Shown in pieces: positions 6,621-16,191 of a stretch of 19,566 bases of DNA. The stretch covers positions 1 to 19,566 of the forward strand of contig DAOUHY010000180.1 of the NCBI GenBank assembly GCA_034428435.1, read 5' to 3'. The stretch comes from Bin5 sp034428435. Lineage in GTDB: Bacteria > Chloroflexota > Anaerolineae > Caldilineales > Caldilineaceae. The notes beneath the pieces were generated by a model, which was not told the origin of the DNA, made no database searches, and worked only from the letters and a program-made list of their open reading frames with translations. The position numbers and the translations under genes were made by a program. How positions within the stretch are numbered: the first letter of the stretch is position 1; the number at the start of each line of letters is the position of its first letter.

Positions 6621-7979
6621 TCAGTTCCCACCGGCGGGACGCCGGGCCTGGAGGTCGTACAGACCAAAGGCTGCTGCGAGCAGCTCGACAGGATGGCGGG
6701 AGGGGAGGCCGGTACCGTGTTCCAGTTGCCAGCGGCAGGTCTCGGAGTCGCAGGCAGTAAAGGAAACCGATCGTTCGGAAAGCGGGTCTGACGCGTCAGC
6801 CTGCGCCGCGACATAGTCGAACAGCTCCGCACCCACGTCCATGGCGATCTGGTATTTTTCGGTCTTGTAGCCGTAGGTCCCGGCGATACCGCAACAGCGG
6901 GCCTGACTTTCGCGCAGGTCAAGGCCCGGGATCCGGGCCAGCAGGTCGAGCGCGGGTTTGCCGATGCGATGGGCGCGCAGCTGGCAGGGGGCATGGTAGG
7001 GAAGTATAAAGGGTTGATATGATTGGTTAAGCGGGCGCAGGTCGGCGGGCAGTTGGCCTTGATCGAGACGTTCGCGCAGCCATTCGAAGATATCCCAGGT
7101 GGCGAGCTTGAGGGCCCGGGTGCCTGCATCGCTCTCCAGGTCGAGGAGCTCCGGCGCCTCCTCTTTGAGGGTCAGGGTGCAGCTGGTGCTTGTGCCGAGG
7201 ATTGGGTAGCCGGCGTCGACGAATTGGGCGAGGCGGGCGACGTTGCGGCGATGGTAGCTCTCGGCGGCGCCGAATTCTCCGTTCGAAAGCATGGGCAGTC
7301 CGCAGCAGTTCTGCGGAGGCACTATCACTTCGTAGCCGAGGTGCTCCAACACCAGAATCGCGGCCATGCCCACGAAGGGCTCGTAGTACTGGGTTGCGCA
7401 GCCGTGAAAGTAAACGACTTTTCGCTCGCTGCGCAGCCGCTGGGCACGGGTACGCGCAAGCCAGCGGTTGAGCGTTTCATGGTGCCAGCGGGGCAGCGGC
7501 GCCTTCTCTGCGACACCGAACAGGGAAGCGGCGAGCTTACGGCTGAGCGGGTTGTGCAGGGCGAAGTTGGCGAGGCCGGGCGCGACGCTTCCTATCTGTC
7601 CCAGCAGTTCGTTGCGGCCCAGGAGCCGGTTGCGCAGGGAGAGGCCGCGCGCGGCCACAATGCGGGCGCGGGCGCGGGCGTTGATTTCGGCGATACGGAC
7701 GCCGGTTGGGCAGACTTCGTTGCAGACGCGGCAGCCGGAGCAGTAGTCTACGGAGGCGTCAGGCATCCGGCCGGCGGCAAGCGGTCTGGCGATGGGGCCG
7801 GCGTCGTCCTCGTAAAATGGGTGGCCGAAATCACGGAAGCGTTCAGACTGGGGCGCGGCGTACTTCGGGCCCGGGAAGCTGTCAGTGACTTCGGAGACCG
7901 GGCAGTAGCTGGTGCAGATGTTGCACTTGATACAGGCGTTCAGGCTTAGGCCGACAGAGTTCACGGTTGTGTTTTGCAT
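6621..7979 (-). CDS. glpC: Anaerobic glycerol-3-phosphate dehydrogenase subunit C (iron-sulfur, membrane-anchoring)
   Basis: The protein is 452 residues from an ATG at 7979 (E. coli GlpC is 396). Two ferredoxin-type 4Fe-4S motifs are intact: CIKCNICTSYCP (Cys16, 19, 22, 26) and CSGCRVCNEVCP (Cys80, 83, 86, 90). Two CCG-type cysteine-rich domains follow: QNCCGLPM with Cys225/226 and ARCCGIAGTYG with Cys362/363. The latter motif is shared with heterodisulfide-reductase-like and GlcF-like subunits. In the family, GlpC docks the GlpAB flavoprotein to the membrane and passes electrons to (mena)quinone. It lies 37 bases after glpB and 3 bases before panE. No transmembrane helix is obvious, as in other GlpC proteins. 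Confidence 0.92.
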   Translation of the reverse strand: MQNTTVNSVGLSLNACIKCNICTSYCPVSEVTDSFPGPKYAAPQSERFRDFGHPFYEDDAGPIARPLAAGRMPDASVDYCSGCRVCNEVCPTGVRIAEINARARARIVAARGLSLRNRLLGRNELLGQIGSVAPGLANFALHNPLSRKLAASLFGVAEKAPLPRWHHETLNRWLARTRAQRLRSERKVVYFHGCATQYYEPFVGMAAILVLEHLGYEVIVPPQNCCGLPMLSNGEFGAAESYHRRNVARLAQFVDAGYPILGTSTSCTLTLKEEAPELLDLESDAGTRALKLATWDIFEWLRERLDQGQLPADLRPLNQSYQPFILPYHAPCQLRAHRIGKPALDLLARIPGLDLRESQARCCGIAGTYGYKTEKYQIAMDVGAELFDYVAAQADASDPLSERSVSFTACDSETCRWQLEHGTGLPSRHPVELLAAAFGLYDLQARRPAGGN

Positions 7980-8016
7980 AGAGGCGATGGCCAGGGATTT
8001 GGGTAGACCACTGGCG

Positions 8017-9405
8017 CTATTGGCTTTTGATCACTCCATTTGCGGCGGCGTAGCCGGTAGCGATGGCGATGCCTTCGCGGCTGCGCTCGCGGACCGGGTC
8101 GGTGTGGGCGAGAATTGAGCCCGCGGCCCACAGGTTATCATAGACAGGCGCGTCGGACTGGTCCAGCGGACGAAAGTGGTGGTTGACGGAGACACCGGCC
8201 TGGAAGATTGGATGGCCGCGTTTGTCGAGGAAGAGAGGGCGCAGCCAATGTGAGCGCGCCTGCGGCGCGGTCAGCGGCAGGTCGAAGACGGTCTCCTTTA
8301 CGCGGCCGCAGCGGTCAGCGTAGATGCCTCCGCCGAGGATGCCGCCGGTTGCGAGCAGGTAGTTGCGGGCCGTGTGGCGAAGGGGGCGGCTTCCGGTTTC
8401 GGTCTCGATCCACTGGATGCGCCGGCCGGTGGCGTGGAACCCGCAGACTTCCATGCCGATTTCGACGCGGACGCCGAGGCCAGCCAGTTGGGTGCGCAGG
8501 GCAGCGTCAAGGCGCAGACCTGGCACACTGGGAGGGAGCGTCGGGATCTCAAAGACTGATAGGACTGTCCCGCGCCTGTCAGAATGTTGGGACGAATCCC
8601 GGCCTCGATCGACGACAGCTTCATGCAGCTGCGTAAGGAGGCGTGTGTGGGCGTCCATCCCTAGCAGTGCGGGAAGGCCCACACGTTCTCCGGGTGCGGC
8701 CAAGTCTGCCACCATTTCAGTGAACTGCGCCTGGGCGTCAAGTTTATCCAGTGTGCGCGCCATCTGCAGCGGAGAGATGTCACGCCGCCTTGAGAGCGGA
8801 CTGAGATTCAGGGTAGCGGTGCGAGCATAGAAGCCTTGCCTCTGCAGATTCTCGGCGCTCAATGCGGGGTAGAAGTCGGGCATTCCTTCCAGGCCGACAA
8901 TTACCAGGGGACGGTCGTCCTCAAGATTGGCGGCCTGTTGGGCGGCCGGCGCCAGATAGACCGGGCGGGGGGCGCCGACCGGTGAGATGAGCTGGCAATT
9001 GCGTCCGAGGTTGTCGTTGTCGATCTGTTCGACGGGGCCTCTTGTCTGTGAAGTTTCCTCCTCAGACGCGCTGGGTGCAGGGAGAGACATGATGGTACCG
9101 GGGCGTACATAGGGCAGCCCGGCTGCGACGGTAAATTGTTGAAACGCGTCCAGCGCCGTCGCAATTGTGTCCACGCCCAGAAGACAGTAGGGATGTGCGG
9201 GCGGCAGTTCGGGGAGCGCCTGTGTCCAGTCGGCGACCGCCTCTTGGCTGTTTTGCACATATCCCAGAAGATCGATTGTTCCGGCGTGCCAGTGCGTCGC
9301 ACCGGCGCCGTGGGCGATCACGCGCACGTGCAGGCCTGCACGGGCGGCGGTATATGCGGCAAAGAGGCCGGTCAGGCCGGCGCCGATTACAAGGAGATCG
9401 AGCAT
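8017..9405 (-). CDS. glpB: Anaerobic glycerol-3-phosphate dehydrogenase subunit B
   Basis: The protein is 462 residues from an ATG at 9405 (E. coli GlpB is 419). The N-terminus LLVIGAGLTGLFAAYTAARAG is an FAD/NAD dinucleotide-binding motif. The family block THWHAGTIDLLGY is at 37-49. The C-terminal blocks ATGGILGGGIYAD (352-364) and NLWAAGSILAHTDP (424-437) are the second flavin-binding half. GlpB is the FMN/FAD subunit that works with GlpA and GlpC to oxidise glycerol-3-phosphate to dihydroxyacetone phosphate. Two polar stretches at ~110-140 and ~266-281 look like insertions and account for the extra length. A 101-base gap separates it from glpA, the largest gap in the operon. No clear Shine-Dalgarno precedes the start. 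Confidence 0.92.
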   Translation of the reverse strand: MLDLLVIGAGLTGLFAAYTAARAGLHVRVIAHGAGATHWHAGTIDLLGYVQNSQEAVADWTQALPELPPAHPYCLLGVDTIATALDAFQQFTVAAGLPYVRPGTIMSLPAPSASEEETSQTRGPVEQIDNDNLGRNCQLISPVGAPRPVYLAPAAQQAANLEDDRPLVIVGLEGMPDFYPALSAENLQRQGFYARTATLNLSPLSRRRDISPLQMARTLDKLDAQAQFTEMVADLAAPGERVGLPALLGMDAHTRLLTQLHEAVVDRGRDSSQHSDRRGTVLSVFEIPTLPPSVPGLRLDAALRTQLAGLGVRVEIGMEVCGFHATGRRIQWIETETGSRPLRHTARNYLLATGGILGGGIYADRCGRVKETVFDLPLTAPQARSHWLRPLFLDKRGHPIFQAGVSVNHHFRPLDQSDAPVYDNLWAAGSILAHTDPVRERSREGIAIATGYAAANGVIKSQ

Positions 9406-9506
9406 GCGCGGTTAGGGGTTTTGGCTCATGGTGTTCGGCATTACATTACACGGCATCATAGCAGTCGCTCCAGATTCGATGGTAGATTCCGATGCGGACG
9501 TCATGG

Positions 9507-11366
<1,860 letters not shown>

Positions 11367-11372
11367 CGGGGA

Positions 11373-13091
11373 CTATCCAATGTCATGGAGCAGTTGATGG
11401 ATTTCCTGGGCGCGGCTGCATTTGAGCGCTGTGGCGGCGAGCTCTCTGGCCGCGTCCATGTCCACGCGCCGTATTGCGGATTTGACGAGGGGAACGGCCG
11501 GGCCGGCCACACTGATTTCATTCAGACCGAGACCGAGGAGCAAGGGCTGCACGGAAGGGTCGCCGGCGACTTCGCCGCAGATGGCGACGGGAATGCCGGC
11601 GGCGCGGCCGGCTTCGCAGGTCAATGAGATCAGGTGGAGGACGGAGGGGTCGAGCGGGGTTGCCAGGGTTGCGACGGCGCTGTTTACGCGGTCTGCGGCG
11701 AGGGTATATTGGGCCAGATCGTTGGTGCCGATGCTGAGGAAGTCGACATGCGGGGCGAAGTGGTGCGCGAGGAGGGCGGCCGACGGCACTTCGATGAGGA
11801 CGCCAACTTCGAGCGTGCCGAGTTGGCGGCGGCAGTGCTTATAGCCGGGAATGTCTTCAAGCAGTTGCAAAGTCTGGTGGACTTCGTTCACTTTCGAAAT
11901 CATGGGGATGAGAATTCGAATGCGGTCTACGGGCGACACATTCTGCGCCAGTTCGATCAGGGCCTGGGCCTGGTCGATGAGCATTTGCGGGTGGCGGAGC
12001 AGGAGGCGGATGCCGCGCACGCCGAGGAAGGGATTGGCTTCGGCGGGAGGCTGCAGATATGGGACCGGCTTGTCGCCGCCGATGTCGAGCAGGCGCACGG
12101 TCAGAGAGTGGGTGTTGGTGTAGGAATGAACATCCTGGTAGGCGGCCAGCTGCTCGGAAACGGTTGGCGGGCTGGTCCGGTTTTGGAAAAGGTTTTCGGT
12201 GCGGAGGAGACCGATGCCCTCGGCGCCGTTGGCGTGGATATGCAGGAGATCTTCACGGCTGTTGACGTTGACGCGGACGGGGATGCGTTCGCCATCGGGA
12301 GTCAGGGCCGGCTCATGGGACTGTGAGAGGGCTTCGGCCTGGAAGCGCCGCAGGCGGGAACGGGTCAGCTCGTACTGTTCGAGCGTCTCCTCTTCGGGGT
12401 CGACGAGGAGGCGGCCGCGGATTCCGTCGACCACGGCGAACATACCGGTGTGCAGTTGTAGGATTTCAGCGCCGGCGCTGCAGACGAGTGGGATGCCGAG
12501 ACTGCGGGCCAATATGGCTGTGTGGGCGGTGGGCGTGCTGGCAGCGAGGGCGATGCCAACTACGTGGGCCTGATCGAGGTGCGTGGTATCGAACGCGGTC
12601 AAGTCTTCTGCGAGCAGGATTGTATTATCGGGCAACGGGTTCAGCTGGCGTGCGGAGGTGATTCCGCCCAGGCGGAAGACGAGGCGTTGACCTACATCGC
12701 GGATGTCGGTGGCGCGGCTGGCGAAGTACTGATCGCTGAGGTCCTGGAAGAGTCTAACGAGATCGCCGGTGGCCTGGCGGGTGGCGCGGGGGGCGTCTGA
12801 GCCGGAGTCGATGGCGGTGCGGACGGCATCGGTGAGTGTGCTGTCATGGAGGATTTCGCGGTGAACGAGAAATATCTCAGCGGTTGCGGTCTGCCCGATC
12901 TGAGACAGTCGGGCCAGTTCCTCATCGACGAGGAGGCGGGCTGCCAGAAAGCGTTCCCACTCTTCTTCGGGGTCGCCGGCAGCGTGCGGAGAAGCTCTGC
13001 CGGAATCGTCGGCGGGGACCGGGGCATATTTGTAAATGTTGCCGATGCCTACCCCTGGCGCTGCCGATAGGCCGTGAAAAAGCTGCTGCAC
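11373..13091 (-). CDS. ptsI: Phosphoenolpyruvate-protein phosphotransferase (PTS enzyme I)
   Basis: The protein is 572 residues from a GTG at 13091, almost the same length as E. coli EI (575). The N-terminal swivelling domain has TPTAHTAILARSLGIPLV with phospho-acceptor His190. The C-terminal PEP-binding barrel has GIGLLRTENLF with Arg297, GTNDLAQYTLAADR (455-468) and AICGEVAGDP with catalytic Cys505. All key residues for PEP-dependent autophosphorylation are present. It lies 17 bases after the HPr gene and 6 bases before glpA. With no sugar EII in the window, its probable job is to charge HPr and DhaM for dihydroxyacetone phosphorylation. It may also serve other PTS or regulatory roles elsewhere in the genome. 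Confidence 0.93.
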   Translation of the reverse strand: MQQLFHGLSAAPGVGIGNIYKYAPVPADDSGRASPHAAGDPEEEWERFLAARLLVDEELARLSQIGQTATAEIFLVHREILHDSTLTDAVRTAIDSGSDAPRATRQATGDLVRLFQDLSDQYFASRATDIRDVGQRLVFRLGGITSARQLNPLPDNTILLAEDLTAFDTTHLDQAHVVGIALAASTPTAHTAILARSLGIPLVCSAGAEILQLHTGMFAVVDGIRGRLLVDPEEETLEQYELTRSRLRRFQAEALSQSHEPALTPDGERIPVRVNVNSREDLLHIHANGAEGIGLLRTENLFQNRTSPPTVSEQLAAYQDVHSYTNTHSLTVRLLDIGGDKPVPYLQPPAEANPFLGVRGIRLLLRHPQMLIDQAQALIELAQNVSPVDRIRILIPMISKVNEVHQTLQLLEDIPGYKHCRRQLGTLEVGVLIEVPSAALLAHHFAPHVDFLSIGTNDLAQYTLAADRVNSAVATLATPLDPSVLHLISLTCEAGRAAGIPVAICGEVAGDPSVQPLLLGLGLNEISVAGPAVPLVKSAIRRVDMDAARELAATALKCSRAQEIHQLLHDIG

Positions 13092-13108
13092 AGGTTTCTC
13101 GCTGGTGT

Positions 13109-13507
13109 CTAGAAGAGGGAGCTAAGCGCCTCGATGGCTGCGACAGCGTCGGGTCCTGTGGCTGCCAGTTGCAGGTCGTGCCCCTGGCGGGCCTGAAGCT
13201 GCATCAGTTGGATAATGCTCTTGAGATCGATGGCGTGGGTGTTGCGGCTGAGGTTGGCAGCTGTGATCCGGGCCTGGAACTGACTGGCGAGACGGACCAC
13301 GTCTCTGCCGGAGCGGAGATGGAGGCCGCGCGGGTCGCTGACTGTAACCACAATGCTTTTGGACGGCTGAGGGGGCGTCTCCGTTTGGGCGGGCCGGCCA
13401 TCGGGCAGAGGGGAGCGGGCGTTGTTGCACAACCCACTCTCCTGGTGCTGTTGATTATCCTCAAGCCTTTCCTCTTGAGGTCCTGCCTGTGAAGGTCGAT
13501 TCTCCAT
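13109..13507 (-). CDS. ptsH: HPr-family phosphocarrier protein with long polar N-terminal extension
   Basis: The protein is 132 residues from an ATG at 13507, against ~85-90 for ordinary HPr. Residues ~50-132 are the HPr fold. The motif SDPRGLHLRSGRDVV carries phospho-His63 and Arg65 in the GLHxR arrangement. DLKSIIQLMQL carries Ser97 at the position of the regulatory serine. Residues 1-48 are a Gln/Glu/Pro-rich, probably disordered extension. The position after HxR is Ser rather than the usual Pro. The protein should pass phosphate from EI to DhaM. It lies between dhaM (34-base gap) and ptsI (17-base gap). In E. coli DhaM the equivalent HPr domain is fused; here it is a separate gene. Confidence 0.88.
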   Translation of the reverse strand: MENRPSQAGPQEERLEDNQQHQESGLCNNARSPLPDGRPAQTETPPQPSKSIVVTVSDPRGLHLRSGRDVVRLASQFQARITAANLSRNTHAIDLKSIIQLMQLQARQGHDLQLAATGPDAVAAIEALSSLF

Positions 13508-13541
13508 CTCAGGGTTCCAATACTGCGATCGTTCGATTTGC

Positions 13542-13952
13542 TCAGCCGGCGCCGGGAAGCTTCGGCGCTGAGAGTGCGGCCTCGGCGACGGCGTTCACTG
13601 CCTGCAGAGGCTCATCGAGGCTGGCATGAAGCGCTGCGACAATGGCGCCTTCCACCAGGGGCGCATTGCTCAAGAGACATTTCTGCCGCCGATGTTCGGG
13701 CAGCATTTCGAGAGCCAATTCGGCCGACATGACAGCGCTGCCTAAGTCCATCAACAGGAGTACTCCATCTTCACACCAGACCTCTTCAATGGCGGAAAGT
13801 ACTTTGAACGCATCGGTGCCAAGAGTCTCACCGTCATCTGAGAGGCCTCCAGCCTGCCCTATTTCGACCTGACCTCCAGCCATCTGCACCGCCAATTCAT
13901 GGACGCCCCGGGCAAGTGTGGCACTGTGGGAGACGATCACCAGACTGATCAG
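13542..13952 (-). CDS. dhaM: PTS-dependent dihydroxyacetone kinase phosphotransferase subunit DhaM (EIIA-Man-like), probable CTG start
   Basis: The first conventional start, a GTG at 13940, gives 132 residues beginning VIVSHS. The frame stays open upstream, and a CTG at 13950-13952 gives a 136-residue protein beginning MISLVIVSHSATLARGVHEL. This aligns with the family N-terminus (E. coli MVNLVIVSHS) and puts the active His at position 9, as in E. coli. A GGGAG sits 8 bases before the CTG, and about 20 bases before the GTG, which is too far. Other family blocks are LLLMDLGSAVMSAELALEML and APLVEGAIVAA. DhaM carries phosphate from HPr to ADP bound on DhaL. It is IIA-only, like the Lactococcus type and unlike the E. 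coli triple fusion. Confidence 0.88.
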   Translation of the reverse strand: MISLVIVSHSATLARGVHELAVQMAGGQVEIGQAGGLSDDGETLGTDAFKVLSAIEEVWCEDGVLLLMDLGSAVMSAELALEMLPEHRRQKCLLSNAPLVEGAIVAALHASLDEPLQAVNAVAEAALSAPKLPGAG

Positions 13953-13960
13953 GATTAATT

Positions 13961-13965
13961 CTCCC
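13961..13965 (-). promoter_or_regulatory. Shine-Dalgarno (GGGAG) of dhaM that decides a CTG start
   Basis: On the minus strand GGGAG lies 8 bases 5' of the CTG at 13950-13952. It is the clearest ribosome-binding site in the operon; most other genes here show little or none. Its spacing fits the CTG rather than the downstream GTG. Confidence 0.6.
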
Positions 13966-14001
13966 GCGCGACAGAGACGGAACGGACGGTAACCACAGTT
14001 C

Positions 14002-15507
14002 TCATTCCGCCCAATTGAGCGTGCGTTCTACGGCTTTCTGCCAGCCGGTATAGCCCTGCGTTCGTTCGGTATCATCGAGCCGCGGCTGCCAGGCTCTGTC
14101 TTCCTGCCACTGTGTGCGTAATGTGTCCAGATCGGGCCAGAACCCGACTGCCAAGCCAGCGGCATAGGCGGCGCCGAGGCTGGTTGTTTCGGCGATGCGA
14201 GGCCGGATGACGGTCGTTCCCAGGATGTCGGCCTGCATCTGCATCAACATGTTGTTGACGGTTGCGCCACCGTCGACCTTGAGCTGTCGCAGCGGCACAC
14301 CGCTGTCGGCGTTCATGGCATCCAGCACTTCGCGCGTCTGGTAGCAGATGGATTCGAGCGCGGCGCGCACGATGTGGGCGCGGTTGACGTAGCGGGTGAG
14401 ACCGACGATGACGCCGCGGGCGTCGCTGCGCCAGTGGGGCGCGAACAGCCCGCTGAAGGCGGGTACCAGATAACAGCCGCCGGTGTCGTCGACGCTCTGG
14501 GCGATCTCTTCGGTTTCGGCTGCCGAACCGATCAACTGCAGCTCGTCGCGCAGCCATTGGACAGTTGCGCCGGCCATGGCGATTGAGCCTTCGAGGGCAT
14601 AGATGGGTGCGGATTCGCCCATCTGGTAGCAGACGGTGGTCAGGAGGCCGTTGCGGCTATAGACGATTTCTTCACCGGTGTTCAGGATCATGAAACAGCC
14701 GGTCCCGTAGGTGTTCTTGGCTTCGCCCGGGCTGAAACAGGTCTGGCCGACGGTCGCGGCCTGCTGGTCGCCGAGGTTGCCGCAGATGGGAATTGTGGCG
14801 GCGAAGGGGCCATCGGCGGTGGTCGTGCCGTAGAAGGCAGGTGCGCTGCTGGGTTGGATCTCCGGCAACATCGAGGACGGAATCGCGAGAATATCCAAGA
14901 GTTCCGCGTCCCAGGAGAGGGTTTCCAGGTCCATCAGCATGGTGCGGCTGGCGTTAGTGGGATCGGTGACATGCACGCGGTCGCTGCCGGTGAGCTGCCA
15001 GATGAGCCAGCTGTCGACGGTGCCGCAGATCAGGTCGCCGGCTTCGGCTCGGGCTTGGGCGCCGTCAACTTTTTCCAGGATCCAGCGGAATTTGGGGCCG
15101 GAGAAGTAGGTTGCCAGAGGCAGGCCGGCCTTTTTTTGGACAGTGGGGGCGTGACCGGCTTCTTCGAGGCGGCGGCAGATGCGGTCGGTTCGTGTGTCCT
15201 GCCAAACGATGGCGTTACAGACGGGCAGACCGGTGCGGCGGTCCCAGACGACTGCGGTCTCGCGCTGGTTGGTGATGCCTACGGCTGCGATCTGTCCGGG
15301 CCGGACATCACATTTGGCGAGGGTGGCACGGATCACCGCCTGGGTGCGCTGCCAGATTTCGAGTGGATCGTGTTCTACCCAGCCGCTGCGAGGGAAGATC
15401 TGTTCGTGTTCCTGCTGTTCGAATCCGACGACGGCACCCGTTTGATCAAAGAGCATGAAGCGGGTGCTGGTCGTACCGGAATCGATTGCACCGATCAGTT
15501 GAGGCAT
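14002..15507 (-). CDS. glpK: Glycerol kinase
   Basis: The protein is 501 residues from an ATG at 15507, almost identical in length to E. coli GlpK (502). It phosphorylates glycerol to sn-glycerol-3-phosphate with ATP. The N-terminal ATPase phosphate loop IDSGTTSTRFMLFD is at 8-21. The glycerol-site blocks GITNQRET (77-84) and NAIVWQDTRT (98-107) are intact. LATYFSGPK lies near 131-139, and the catalytic Asp is Asp247 in CGNLGDQQAATVG. The second FGGY-type signature, KVDGGATVNNMLMQMQADI, is near the C-terminus. The start codon overlaps the dhaL stop (TGATG), implying translational coupling. Its product is the substrate of the GlpABC dehydrogenase encoded downstream. Confidence 0.96.
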   Translation of the reverse strand: MPQLIGAIDSGTTSTRFMLFDQTGAVVGFEQQEHEQIFPRSGWVEHDPLEIWQRTQAVIRATLAKCDVRPGQIAAVGITNQRETAVVWDRRTGLPVCNAIVWQDTRTDRICRRLEEAGHAPTVQKKAGLPLATYFSGPKFRWILEKVDGAQARAEAGDLICGTVDSWLIWQLTGSDRVHVTDPTNASRTMLMDLETLSWDAELLDILAIPSSMLPEIQPSSAPAFYGTTTADGPFAATIPICGNLGDQQAATVGQTCFSPGEAKNTYGTGCFMILNTGEEIVYSRNGLLTTVCYQMGESAPIYALEGSIAMAGATVQWLRDELQLIGSAAETEEIAQSVDDTGGCYLVPAFSGLFAPHWRSDARGVIVGLTRYVNRAHIVRAALESICYQTREVLDAMNADSGVPLRQLKVDGGATVNNMLMQMQADILGTTVIRPRIAETTSLGAAYAAGLAVGFWPDLDTLRTQWQEDRAWQPRLDDTERTQGYTGWQKAVERTLNWAE

Positions 15508-16160
15508 CAGTCAGCACCAGTTGTCGTGAGGACCTCGGCGGCGGTCTCGAACAGGAAGTAGGCGCTGGTGGCGCCGGGATCCTGGTGACCGATGGAGTGG
15601 GGGCCAAGGTAACTGGCGCGTCCTTTTCTGGCCTCAATTTCGATGGTGTGTTTCATGCCCAGGTGAGCGGCCTGGCGGGCAGCGGCCAAAACGACGGCGG
15701 CGCTCTGGTGGGCTGCAACCGCTGCCTCCATGGCCTCGACGGCGGGCTGGATGGTATCGATCATGGTCTTGTCATCGGCCTGGGCCTTGCCGCGCTGCTG
15801 GAGTCCATCGAGGCCGTAGCGGAACATCTGGGTCAACTGTGGGAGGTCGATCGAGCTGCCGTTTGTGGGGCTGGTGGCGGCGCGCAGGAAGAAGGTCCCG
15901 TACAGGGGGCCGGCGGCTCCGCCGACGCCGCTGATGAGTGTCATGGCGACGGAGCGGAGGAAGGCGCTGATGTCTTCCGATTGCCCCTCCACCTGGAGGC
16001 GTTCCTGCAGTTTTCCCATGCCGCGGCGCATATTGACTCCGTGGTCGGCGTCACCGATGGCGGTGTCCAACTCGGTGAGATGGTCTTCGTTCTCGATGAT
16101 ACGAGCGGCGTAAGCCAGTAGCCATTTGCGCAGTTGCTTTGTTGTGATCTCCTGGGCCAT
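15507..16160 (-). CDS. dhaL: Dihydroxyacetone kinase subunit DhaL (ADP/ATP-binding)
   Basis: The call uses the ATG at 16160, giving 217 residues beginning MAQEITTKQLRKWLL. This matches family length (E. coli 210) and N-terminus. An upstream in-frame ATG at 16226 would add 22 unlikely residues and overlap dhaK. The metal-binding block LDTAIGDADHGVNMRRG supplies Asp32, Asp37 and Asp39. The family blocks SGVGGAAGPLYGTFFLRAA and YLGPHSIGHQDPGATSAY are intact. In PTS-type systems DhaL holds ADP as a cofactor, rephosphorylated by DhaM, and transfers phosphate to dihydroxyacetone bound on DhaK. The presence of dhaM in the same operon supports the PEP-dependent rather than ATP-dependent mode. The stop overlaps the glpK start. 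Confidence 0.93.
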   Translation of the reverse strand: MAQEITTKQLRKWLLAYAARIIENEDHLTELDTAIGDADHGVNMRRGMGKLQERLQVEGQSEDISAFLRSVAMTLISGVGGAAGPLYGTFFLRAATSPTNGSSIDLPQLTQMFRYGLDGLQQRGKAQADDKTMIDTIQPAVEAMEAAVAAHQSAAVVLAAARQAAHLGMKHTIEIEARKGRASYLGPHSIGHQDPGATSAYFLFETAAEVLTTTGAD

Positions 16161-16191
16161 TTTCACAGTCCGTAGTCGGCTGGCCGGTTGG

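Noticed and set aside
7023..7949. 308-codon plus-strand open frame opposite glpC
   Set aside because: Antisense shadow of a gene with intact 4Fe-4S and CCG motifs; the translation matches no family I recognise.
9406..9506. Possible nine-codon leader peptide (MPNTMSQNP) just before glpB
   Set aside because: Very short, with no attenuator structure or residue bias that would suggest regulation; likely chance.
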